This document shows positions 32,430 to 41,160 of a stretch of 64,000 bases of DNA, piece after piece. The translations under genes were made by a program, and so were the position numbers. Under the pieces are notes generated by a model. That model was not told the origin of the DNA and made no database searches. It saw nothing but the letters and a program-made list of their open reading frames with translations. This stretch comes from Eutreptiella sp. 'Long Island Sound 2002' (Eukaryota > Euglenozoa > Euglenophyceae > Eutreptiales > Eutreptiaceae): the NCBI GenBank assembly GCA_964036045.1, contig OZ038382.1:74014687-74078686 (forward strand), read 5' to 3'. Positions within the stretch are counted from its first letter, which is position 1; each line of letters starts with the position of its first letter.

Positions 32430-32463
32430 CCCTTGTTACGCTTTTGAACGCCAAGGTTGTTCC
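32430..32463 (+). repeat. C left terminal inverted repeat
   Basis: Starts CCCTTGTTACGC; pairs with 37,010-37,043. Followed by a cluster of GGAAC words (TTCCCAACGGGAACAATTCC). Confidence 0.85.
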
Positions 32464-32940
32464 CGACCAGAATGTTCCCAACGGGAACAATTCCCGCCGG
32501 AACAATTTCTTTGGGAACACCACTGGAACAAGTGGCGCAGGCCAGATAACCAGATCCATCACCATGAGTTTTCAAGTTCGTAAATGATGTTTTTTGTCTC
32601 CTTCTTGCATGTGTAACGCGTCCAAGGCTTGTCTTTCCCATCGGGGCCATGTTGACATATTGTGGGCCGTTGGTGCCACCTTCCACTAGGTGTACACATT
32701 TCGAACTTTTCGTATCCATTTGCAAGCTTGCTGTTCCTTGTAGTCGAGACGCACCGTTGTATGACTTTTCAACGTTGGCGTACCCGTTTTCCCGGTTGAT
32801 TTGTGCATTGTGGCCATGCCTAGGGTCCCATTTTGGTATTTGTTCCTTGCCTGAATGCTCGGTGGGTCTACGGGCATCTTCCCCTAGAGGTATGGATTGC
32901 CAAATTTCGCTTCGTAGGCCATTGTTGTAGCTTCGGCATG

Positions 32941-33190
32941 CCTGCGACACAGACCCGGGTTCAGCAACTAACCACCTACCTCGTCCATTTGGCTAGTGCT
33001 GTTAGCCTCCAGGACGGGGATCTTGTTGGGGAGCTCATAGCGAAATGGGCCATCTCCTCTCCACTCACCCACTGCCAATTTGCGGTGGCCGTGCGCTGGG
33101 CCCAACCGAGCTGTGTCCGAGAGATACAGCAGGGCTTTCCAGCAGCGCTGGCAAGATCTACTAGCCCCCTTGGAGCTTGCCCCCCCCGGT
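32941..33190 (+). pseudogene. Possible captured gene fragment inside C
   Basis: From ATG 32,939 the frame reads MPATQTRVQQLTTYLVHLAS, then DGDLVGELIAKWAI, and stays open to about 33,192, where CCCCGGTGAGCAC could be a splice donor. A second open stretch ([20 protein letters not shown]) at 33,622-33,695 is bounded by TTTCTTAG and CTAGGTTTGG. The L-x-x-A-x-x-x-x-DGD-x-x-x-L pattern is loosely like the start of PCI-domain proteins of the TREX-2 type, a weak resemblance. Exon-like pieces separated by satellite-filled introns suggest host exons captured by C. Confidence 0.3.
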
Positions 33191-33696
33191 GAGCACATTG
33201 GATCCCAAGGCCACGGGCATCAGTTGGCCATAGGCATCGTGGCTGCGCCACGTTGCCAGCCAACTGCCGTTGTGCCGCATGATCGATTGGTCGTTACCCC
33301 TGACATGCATTGTTAGGGGGGATGGCTACCCATGCGCAGATGGGGAGTGGTCCCAATTGTCCGTGTCCATCGCTTGCATGGGCCTTTGGGGACGCATTCG
33401 CGCCTGCGTGTGGGTCATCGGCCTCACAATTTGCAGGGAGAAAGGGATGGCGACTTTGGCAACCTCTAGGAAGCCAATATTAAGGTGTGCCCCATACACA
33501 CCATGTTGTTCCGGTGACGTTCCGATAACTTGTTCCGGCGACGGTCCGGCGACGTTCAAGTGTTTTGTTGGAACCGTCACCGGAACAATTTGGTTCCAAC
33601 AAAATTGATGTTGTTTTCTTAGGCCATCCAGGAGGTTGTGGACACCCATTGGGTGGTCTACAACTCCCGCGAGCGAGCGGCCGATGCCTGGCTAGG

Positions 33697-34400
33697 TTTG
33701 GGTGCGGGTTTGGGCTTGGGTTTGGGTTTGGGCTTTGGTTTGGGTTTGGGTTTGGGTTTGGGTTGCGGGTTTTGGCTTGGGCTTGGGTTTGGGTTTGGGT
33801 TTGGGTTTGGGTTGCGGGTTTGGGCTTGGGTTTGGGTTTGGGTTTGGGTGTGGGTTGCGGGTTTGGGCTGGGGTGTGGGTTTGGGTTTGGGTTTGGGTTT
33901 GGGTTGCGGGTTTTGGCTTGGGCTTGGTTTTGGGTTTGGGTTTGGGTTGCGGGTTTGGGCTTGGGTTTGGGTTTTGGTTTGGGTTTGGGTTGCGGGTTTG
34001 GGCTGGGGTGTGGGTTTGGGTTTGGGTTTGGGTTTGGGCTTGGGCTTGGGTTTGGGCTTGGGTGTGTGCATTGTGTTGGTGTGTGTTGTGTGTTACCTTG
34101 CCCCCCCCCCCCCGTGTCCCTTTCGGGGTTCGGGTTTGGGCTTGGGTTTGGGCTTGGGTTTGGGCTCGGGTGTGGGTTTGGGTTTGGGTTTGGGCTTGGG
34201 ACTGGGTTTGGGTTGCGGGTTTGGGCTTGGGCTTGGGTTTGGGTTTGGGTTTGGGTTGCGGGTTTGGGCTTGGGCTTGGGTTTGGGTTTGGGTTGCGGGT
34301 TTGGGCTTGGGCTTGGGTTTGGGTTTGGGTTGCGGGTGTGGGCTTGGGTGTGGGTGTGGGTTTGGGTTTGGGTTTGGGTTTGCGCTTGGGTGTGTGCATT
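33697..34400. repeat. GGGTTT/GGGCTT hexamer array
   Basis: About 700 bp of a 6-bp G-rich repeat with GGGTTGCGGG interruptions at roughly 60-70 bp spacing and one C-rich break near 34,100. It resembles telomeric DNA in being G-rich on one strand, but the unit varies and the array is embedded in element C, so it is not a telomere. Confidence 0.9.
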
Positions 34401-34956
34401 GTGTTGGTGTGTTTTGTCTGTTACCCTGCCCCCCCCCCCCCCGTGTCCCTTTCGCTCCTTGCAGCCTTGCCCCCCTTTGTCCCTTTCCCTCTTTGCACCC
34501 CGTTGTCTGTCTTTGAATGACGATTTTGATTTTGATTTTGATAGAAATATTGAAAAAAAAAAGAAGAAAGGTTGTGCCTTCCCTTCAAAACCCTAGGCAG
34601 TCGACCTGGGGCCCAGCCACTGCGTGGCAGGTAGTTGGGTTTCACTCTCCCTTCCAAACCCCAGGCAGATGACCTGGGGCCCAGCCACCGCAGTGGCGGG
34701 TAATTGATCTGCTTACCACGGTTCCCTAGGGTCCGCCCCCCCCAGGGCTGTAGTGCGCGCAGTGCGCCTTGTGCGCGCCCAGAACTGTGTGTATTTTCCA
34801 CTCTTCTGGTGACGTTCCAACAACACGTTGTGGCGACGTTCTGGCGACGTTCCAACGTTCCAACGGTCACTGGAACGTCGCCAGAACTTCGCCAGAACAA
34901 GTTACCGGAACGTCGCCGGAACAAGGTGTGCAGTGTGCGGTACCACACACACACAC
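34401..34956. other. Element C spacer with GGAACGTCGCC motifs
   Basis: C-rich runs, a tandem pair of CCAGGCAG...GACCTGGGGCCCAGCCAC (about 34,595-34,690), then a dense block of GTTCCAACG / GGAACGTCGCC words at 34,800-34,925 in both orientations. No gene seen. Confidence 0.6.
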
Positions 34957-36225
34957 ACACACACACCACACACCACACACCACAAACCAACCACAGACCA
35001 ACCACAGACCACCAACCGCGGACCACCAACCACAGACCACAGACCACGGACCACAGACCAACCACAAACCACAGGCCACAGACCACCAACCACACACCAC
35101 AGACCACATACCACAGACCAACCACAGACCACCAACCATAGACCACCAACCAAAGACCACCAGCCACAGGCCACAAACCAAAGACCACAAACCAGAGACC
35201 AAAGGCCACAGACCACAGACCACAAACCACCAACCACACACCACAGACCACACACCACAGACCAACCACAGACCACCAACCGCAGGCCACCAACCACAGA
35301 CCGCGGACCACATACCACAGACCAACCACAGACCACCAACCTCAGACCACCAACCACAGACCATCAACCACAGACCACAGACCAAAGACCACAAACCAAA
35401 GACCACAAACCAGAGACTAAAGACCGCAGACCTCAGACCACAGATCACCAACCACACACCACAGACAACAGACCACAGGACACAAACCACACACCACACA
35501 CCACAGACCACTCACCACAGGCCACCGACCACACACCACAGACCACAGACCACAGACCACAAACCACAGACCACAGACCACCAACTACGTACGATAGACC
35601 GCAGACCATAGACCACAGACCACAGACCAGTTTCCTCCATGTCATACGGGCCACTCGGGCCAGAAAAACTTCTTCCTGGGAAGGTGTTCCAGCGACGTTC
35701 CATTAAATGGTTCTGGCGGTGTTCAAATCTTGAACACCTAAAAACACCGGAACGTCGCCGGAACGTCGCCGGAACAACTTGCTGGAACGTCGCCAGCAAA
35801 ACTTTTATTGCCCCCTCCTTTGCAACCACAGACCACAGACCACAGACCACAGACCACAGACCACAGAGCACCAACCACAGCCCACAGACCACAGACCACA
35901 GACCACACACCACACACCACACACCACAGACCACATACCACTGAGCACCAACCACAGCCCACAAACCATAGACCGCACACCACGCACCACACACCACAGA
36001 CCACAGACCACAGACCACAGAGCACCAACCACAGCCCATAGACCACAGACCACAGACCACACACCACAGACCATAGACCATGGACAACCAACCACAGACC
36101 GCACACCACACACCACAGACCACAGACCCACAGACCACAGACCACCAAACACAGACCACACACCACAGACCACAGACCACCAACCACAGACCACAGACCA
36201 CACACCATGGACCACACACCAGATC
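34957..36225. repeat. ACCACAG heptamer satellite in two blocks
   Basis: Blocks at about 34,957-35,630 and 35,825-36,225 of a 7-bp unit, ACCACAG/ACCACAA, separated by about 190 bp rich in GGAACGTCGCCGGAAC motifs. All frames are open on both strands and give low-complexity peptides, so no gene is called. Confidence 0.9.
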
Positions 36226-37009
36226 ATCTACTGTGGGGTTCTCAGGTTCGCCCCAGCCCTTCAATTCAACGTGACAATATAAACTCCTACCCCCTTTATT
36301 GGCGCTGGGCATGCACACATGCTATGAGATTGCATGCAAACATACCGTACAAAAATATTTTTCATGATACCTGCACAGTGAAGCAAGCACGGGGGGAAGC
36401 AGGAGAGAAGGGGGACAGACTCAACAGACTCAACTGACCCACAACCCCCACAAGGGCCTACCCTCCCCCCGGGGGGGGGGGGGAGGTTGGAGACTGACAA
36501 CACCCGAGACTCCGCTAGACCCCCCCCCCCCCTAGGGTAGGACGGAACCTAAGCAAAGGCCTGGGCTAGGCCCTAGGTCGGGAGCCTAGGTTTTGGAAGG
36601 GAGAGTGAAAGAAAACCAAAAACCATTGCTAATCACCCGCCACTCGAAAAGGGGTCCACAAAGAGAATACCCCGATGCGCCCTCACGGGCACCTTGCACA
36701 ACAATGTATGTTACCATTTTACCCTTCCTCGTGCTTTGCTCTTAATGTAGGTTGCTTGTTCCGGCGACGTTCAAATAACTTGTTCCAGCGGTGTTCCAAT
36801 GGTGTTCTAACAAAAACTGTTTTTGAAAACAAGTTTTTTTCACGTGGCAACGCGGCAGACAACAAATATAAGCATACCAGCGGGGACCCCCAAGGCTAGC
36901 AAACAACATATTTTGCTATCATGTACGGGTAGGCTTGGTTGGGGGGTAAGCAAATTTCGAACTTTTTTTGTTCCGGCCATATAGCCTAGAACACCGGAAC
37001 AATTTGGCT
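36226..37009. other. Right part of element C, no gene seen
   Basis: Poly-G/C runs near 36,470-36,530, an AGGCCTGGGCTAGGCCCTAGG stretch and GTTCCGGCGACGTTC repeats near 36,760. The right TIR of C begins at 37,010. Confidence 0.5.
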
Positions 37010-37043
37010 GGAGCAACCTTGGGGTTCAAACGCGCACCAAGGG
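37010..37043 (-). repeat. C right terminal inverted repeat
   Basis: Ends GTTCAAACGCGCACCAAGGG; inverse of 32,430-32,463 with five mismatches. Confidence 0.85.
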
Positions 37044-37240
37044 TGGTCGTGCTAACAGTGAGATGCCTGGTGACCAGGCAGGACAAGCAAATGGAGGGCA
37101 GTTTAGTGGTAAGGGTGCCAAACCAAAGGCACGTGGTCTGAGGTACCGGCGATAGAGTGACAGTGGTGTGTGGTCTGACTGATGTGTTGTATGTTTTCCC
37201 TGTTACACGTGAGAATGGCATTCTGCGCTGTCTCTGCAGA
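37044..37240 (+). pseudogene. Element A tail ORF, 3' part, right of C
   Basis: Continues exactly where 32,429 stops: GTGCTAACAGTGAGATGCCTGG matches 28,010 in B. It encodes the same GQANGGQFSGKGAKPKARG tail, but with a TAG in GGCGATAGAGTG where B has RWRWSD. Confidence 0.85.
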
Positions 37241-37284
37241 TGCTATTGACGTTTTGCGCACTGTGGTTTTGTGTTTTACTAAAG

Positions 37285-37370
37285 CCGGAAGAAATTTCGC
37301 CCAGGTTTAGGTATTTCCCGGAATACACGTTTCGTTTTTACATTTTTGTAAAGCTGGAAGAAATTTCGCC
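37285..37370 (-). promoter_or_regulatory. A right subterminal motifs, GAAATTTCGCCC
   Basis: Two copies, at about 37,293 and 37,358, in reverse orientation relative to the left cluster. Equivalent copies in B lie at 28,249 and 28,320. The arrangement makes A and B symmetrical at both ends. Confidence 0.6.
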
Positions 37371-37735
37371 CACAGGTCTCATTAATGGCAAATAGAGACC
37401 TTGATTATGATGCATGAATTTGAGTGACTGTCAATTGACAGTTTTTTGGGCACACACAGGGTGCGGCAACCCTTGCCAAGTGTGTGCTGCCCTACTTCTT
37501 GCAGTGCATCGCCTCGCAGGATGATACATTTGTGTGTAACACTGGAAAGGTTTGTTGTTGCATGCATGCTTATTGTGTTTTCACAACTGGGGTGTGGTTA
37601 CATGAGAATGGCATTTTAGGTAAATAGAGATACTCATTTTTTCCTACCACGTGCAAGGGGTCCCCTAGGTGCAATATTCATACCCTGTTTTGGGGGGGGT
37701 ACAGGATGGCCCCGTGGAGCCAGGTAGTGGGTAGG

Positions 37736-37761
37736 GGGGTGGGCAGTTAGCGTGGCCTAAG
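37736..37761 (-). repeat. A right terminal inverted repeat
   Basis: Ends TTAGCGTGGCCTAAG, followed by the TSD TAAAT (37,762-37,766). Confidence 0.9.
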
Positions 37762-37766
37762 TAAAT

Positions 37767-38567
37767 TGTACAGCTGTGGCCGTGTTACATTTGCCAGCGC
37801 TACCACCATTTCCGGGTCATGTCTCACTAATTCATGCCGTCCAGACAATTGGGGCACGTGTTGATGCTTTGCAACTACGTCATGCGGATCTGTATCGGCT
37901 GGTTTATGCTCTTCCCGACATGATTCAGCGTACCTTTGTTAGAGTTCCCCCGGACGTTGTGCAGCAGAATGTGCTATCTCTCCGTTGGCAACCAATGATG
38001 CTGTCTCAACTGCGGTGTGGAACCAAAGTGGATCACTTGAAACTTCTAAATACAATTCGGCGTGTGCAGCAGGCAAACCGGCATGATTTGCCTCTGTGTG
38101 TGGATACGAAGATTCACTATGAGCTCTTTAAATACCTGAATGCGCAGACTTACACTTCATGGAACTTCCAGTTGCTATGGTCAAGCCTCCCCCTCATCTA
38201 CGGGGTTTGGCACCCGTGCAAGCATATGATCACTATGCTTTACCGCAACTTTATGCCCATTATCTGTTTGATCCAGAGAGTACACACCAATTTCAAGGAA
38301 GGGGACGACGTACCAACAAAGGTGAAGCTCCTTCGTATGGAGAAGACAATATTGGCGCTTTGTCTAAATGCTGGCACTTACTTACCAAGAGTTGAGGCAA
38401 AACTTGATGCATTTGCTCTGGCGGCGCAGAATGGACCACTGACGGACATGCAGTCTAAAAGCAAGGAGCTACTTTTGGGGTTGCAGGTGTTGTTGAAGGA
38501 GTATTGCCCTTCTGCATTTAGGATTGGTGTCCTCGTGAGGGATTGCATTTGGGCTGGCGCAGGATGA
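37767..38567 (+). pseudogene. H gene, C-terminal part (candidate transposase)
   Basis: Starts in frame at TGT after the second TAAAT and runs 263-266 codons to TGA at 38,565. It aligns end to end with residues ~167-430 of ORF1: LHLPALPPFPG (LHTTELPQYHF), LSLRWQPMMLSQLRCGTKVD (VSLKWRAILLSHSKCGSHVE), LCVDTKIHYELFK (FLIDMKIFYALLK), LPLIYGVWHPCK (HPLLYGVWHPYK), KVKLLRMEKTILALCL (KVNMRHMEKTIVGLFL), RIGVLVRDCIW (ALGVLVRECNW). The conserved D-x-K-I, YGVWHP-x-K and MEKTI blocks across this divergence mark likely functional residues. The half itself is intact; the gene is broken by A and by lesions in its first half. Confidence 0.85.
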
Positions 38568-38739
38568 TGAGGAGCAGACACAACATCAGAGTCAGCAGTC
38601 GGTCACGCCACACAAAGCAAATACGCATCCACTGTTTGAGCCGAAAGGACAGTCACCGTCACCAAAGGGATTGGAGAACTTTGCGAATTTGGTGAGTGGT
38701 GGGACTGCACCAGCAACCCAGCCACAACAGCAACCTTAG
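38563..38739 (+). pseudogene. H gene tail, Gln/Pro-rich, shifted frame
   Basis: Overlapping the TGA in the +1 direction, GATGATGAGGAGCAG opens a frame reading DDEEQTQHQSQQSVTPHK, EPKGQSPSPKGLENFANLVS and TQPQQQP to TAG at 38,737. Its composition and the KGLENFA block match the tail ORF of A/B (NKALGTFA). Either a frameshift or a short intron separates it from the preceding part. Confidence 0.6.
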
Positions 38740-39442
38740 AAAGCAACGTGTTTGGGGAACAAACGACGACGGTGATTTAGTGTTATGATGACTGCTATGA
38801 TGAGTCATTGGTGACTGCAGAACCACCATCCTCTGAGCAGCTGACTTGAATTTTAATTTGTGTCCGATTTTATTTGATTTGTTATTCAGACTCACACTTT
38901 GTGGGTGTTGGCACATGGAATTGCCTTTTGTAGGCAACATTTGGTATTTTTTGTGATGCATGTTTGTGTATTGATTGATTGTAAAGAGTTCTTTATGGTT
39001 CGAATCGTATGTCTTTGATATTATGTATCAATCTGGTACTGTGGCAAGCAGCCAATCGACCGACAATATTTTATACCTCATTGTCCTTCATTTTGCCAAA
39101 TGTGGCAAAATTTTGCGTCTCATTGAAATTCCCTAAAAACGGGGGTCTGCTTCACCATGCATCAGTGTACTGTTTCACAAAGTGTCACCTATACACAACA
39201 GAAACCCTTCAGTGGAGATTGCAATTTGTCCTTCGGTGTTGTTTCTTTGAATTCAGATACTTGTTTTGGCTGGTTTACAAGTGTGCTCAATTGCAGGCAA
39301 AAAGGGCAAAGTGGACAATATGGGGCATGATTTCAGTCAAAGACCTCACTCGTTGTGCGCCGTGTGCAATTCGGGGGTAGTAATTCACCATTTTTTTCAC
39401 CCCATGAATGGCCTTCATTTCGCAGACCCCCCCCCCCGTCCC
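38740..39442. other. H right non-coding region
   Basis: AT-rich, with GCAAAATTTTGCGTCTCATTG near 39,100 and a poly-C run before the right TIR. No gene supported. Confidence 0.5.
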
Positions 39443-39464
39443 CGGGCAATTAAGGCCTCCTAAG
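39443..39464 (-). repeat. H right terminal inverted repeat
   Basis: GGGCAATTAAGGCCTCCTAAG, followed by the TSD GATTG (39,465-39,469). Confidence 0.9.
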
Positions 39465-40431
39465 GATTGGGCCCACGCCGCGGGCAGGGTCCGGGCTCTC
39501 CGCTTCCGGCACTACTGCCGCCGGGCACGCCCCGCGGAGCAAGCCCCTGCCTCGAAGTCCCCCCCGCCGCCTTTCCCGTCGCGCAGTATGCTCCCCTCCG
39601 TGGAACGTTTTACGGCGACAGCCCACAACATGCTGGGCAACTCCGTGGCGGTGGGGCACGCCTTCAAAAGGAGCCTTGTGGCGCTGGGGGAGGCCCAGCG
39701 CCAGCAAAGCCTCCGGGATCTCAAGCGCCGGGCCCTCCGGTGTACACAGGACACCCGCAACCTCCGGCGCACCCCGGAGCAGCGGCGGGAGGTGCAACGG
39801 CGCAGCCGGGCCCCCCCGCGGGATATCTCCGAAATCCCCTTGGACAACAAGGCGCTCCAGAACTCCAGGGAGACTTTGTCTGCCCTATATGCGAGCCGCA
39901 TGCGGCTTTAGGGCCACAGCTACCGAATCCGGGACGACCCCAAACGGTGGGCCCCTTTCAAGCTTTACCTGGAGCTCCTGCCATAGCATGCCCCACCAGC
40001 CCGGGAATCCTATGTCCATCCTTGCCAGCTCTGGGAGGTGCAATCCGGCAAGGCCCGCGGCCCAGACCTCCACCTGCCTGAGGCGGACGTTGGCATCGAC
40101 ATATCCTGGTACCGGCACCTGACGGACGCGGGCCAGGTGACCTTGTGCGCCGTCGTGCGCAGCCCCCCAGTATGCCGCACAGTGGGCAGGCGTGGACGGG
40201 TCACCCTGCTCCTCAAAAACCCGGACCAGCTCATCCAGGAGGCAAACCTCCGGGGCATGACCATCTCCTCCCACGTCTCAAAGCTGGAGGCCACAGCTTT
40301 CTACGCCCTAGCGACGGCTATCTACGAGCGGGCCCTGGGGGGCCCTTGCCTCGTAGGAGGCATGCGAGGAGTGTCCCTCAAGGAAGTGGTCCGCACGGTG
40401 CACATGAAGTTCGACCTTGCCAGGCTTTAGC
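39465..40431 (+). pseudogene. L2 reverse transcriptase, linker and finger region
   Basis: The linker frame runs from GATTGG through HNMLGNSVAVGHAFKRSL to a TAG at 39,909, followed by RDDPKRWAPF and another stop. In the frame of 40,038 come ADVGIDISWYRHLTDAGQ, GRVTLLLKNPDQ, NLRGMTISSHVSKLEATAF, IYERALGGPCLVGGMRGVS and EVVRTVHMKFDLARL. The K-N-P, N-x-RG-x-x-I-SSH-x-SKL and GG-x-RGVS blocks are those of the fingers of LINE reverse transcriptases, ahead of the first catalytic Asp. A stop at 40,429 ends the frame. Confidence 0.75.
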
Positions 40432-41160
40432 ACCGGGTGGTGGACGTCTTGATCACGGACGTTGAAAATTCTTCGACGTTATCGCCCAGGACGTCCACCC
40501 CATCGTGGGGGCCCGGTGGGCCTAGGAGAGGCTGACCACGTCGCCACCCACAGTGAAGGTTCTCGTATACCCTGCCCTTGGGCCCTTGGCAGTCGAGTAC
40601 CGTGACCCAGCTCTTGGGTACTCCCTAGGGCACTATCCAAGGGGTCCATGCGGGCGCCACGACAGCTCTCCCGTTCCTACGCTTCATGGACATCGCATGC
40701 AGGGCCTTTGCGGTAGAGCCGTTTCGCTTCACAAGGCTCATGCGGGTGGGCGACGCGATCGTCCTCCTGGAACGGGGCGACACCCGCCCTATACAGGGGG
40801 TCCTACTGGATCAGCGGACGTACTACCAGGGAATCCCGCGAGTAGATGTCCCGGACCGCAAAATCCAGCACGGGTCGACTTCAGACCCCCGGCCCCTACA
40901 ATCACCCACTCCGGCAGCCGTGGCCCGACACGTGGGCCACGCGTGGGCGACGGATAGCCCGGAGCAATGGGCTTTGGCCGGAGCCCCGGAGATCCTACCC
41001 TCCTGGGTTCTTTGATATATCCGGACGGCCCCCGGGTACCACCACCTGGGAGACGTGTACATGGAAGACCACCGCGTCAAAGGGGAGCGCACTCTTAAGG
41101 AGCGGGCGCCAGCCCGCAAGGGTATCCCCGGCCTTAGGGCGTGGCTAGCCCGCCACGGCG
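40432..41160 (+). pseudogene. L2 reverse transcriptase, palm remnants
   Basis: Spread over three frames: LITDVEN-FFDVIAQDV (motif A with D-x-x-x-x-FD, one base lost at about 40,467), TIQGVHAGATTALPFLRFMD (motif B, QG) and MRVGDAIVLLERGD at 40,740, which occupies the YADD position but reads VGDA. Next come YYQGIPRVDVPDRK and WATDSPEQW. If VGDA is truly motif C, one catalytic Asp is gone. Sequence decay makes the exact alignment uncertain. Confidence 0.55.

Larger units (their letters stand above)
32430..37043. mobile_element. C: 4.6-kb DNA transposon unrelated to A, TIRs starting CCCTTG
   Basis: The ends are inverted copies: CCCTTGTTACGC...TTTGAACGCCAAGGTTG on the left, and CCCTTGGTGCGC...TTTGAACCCCAAGGTTG read inward from the right; 29 of 34 positions match. 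The interrupted gene is contiguous in B (27,997-28,010). A 2-bp TG (32,428-32,429 and 37,044-37,045) may be the target duplication, 2-3 bp being possible. Inside are many GGAACGTCGCCGGAAC-type motifs (about 33,510-33,600, 34,800-34,925, 35,690-35,790, 36,760-36,800), two satellites and possible gene fragments. No transposase-like ORF, so probably non-autonomous. Confidence 0.85.
16331..37761. mobile_element. A: nested CTTAGG-family DNA transposon, TSD TAAAT
   Basis: Left end ATTAGGCCACGCTAACTACC, right end the inverse of CTTAGGCCACGCTAACTGCC; 23 of 26 positions match, the first left base being A instead of C. The exact 5-bp repeat TAAAT lies at 16,326-16,330 and 37,762-37,766. It sits inside the H gene. 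Collapsing the site gives HSINCTAVAVLH, which aligns without gaps to KTLNVTVVGVLH of A's own protein. With B, the amplified units and C removed, A is about 6.3 kb, carrying ORF1 and a series of spliced ORFs on the plus strand. It is a probable autonomous element of a family I cannot name. Confidence 0.9.
15360..39464. mobile_element. H: outer CTTAGG-family DNA transposon, TSD GATTG
   Basis: Termini are CTTAGGACGCCTTAATTGC (left) and its near-perfect inverse ending CCTCCTAAG (right), 20 of 22 positions matching. The flanks carry an exact 5-bp direct repeat, GATTG, at 15,355-15,359 and 39,465-39,469. Removing the element restores the LINE frame. Without the nested element A, H is about 2.7 kb: left end, one gene related to the first ORF of A, a short Gln/Pro-rich tail and the right end. 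Its left end contains GCGAAATGTCGCC and GCGAAATTTC, diverged forms of the motif prominent in A. It is older than A because A interrupts its gene. Confidence 0.9.

Noticed and set aside
33697-34400. Telomere
   Set aside because: Hexamer is variable, interrupted by GGGTTGCGGG, lies within a transposon and is flanked by unique DNA on both sides.
33565-36282. Gly/Leu/Trp-rich and Thr/Asp/His/Pro-rich long frames
   Set aside because: Translations of the hexamer and heptamer satellites inside element C, open on both strands.
15360-39464. Integrated virus or giant-virus fragment
   Set aside because: Short palindromic spacers and several ORFs first suggested it, but TIRs, 5-bp duplications and nested self-insertions explain the whole segment; no capsid, packaging or polymerase gene is seen.
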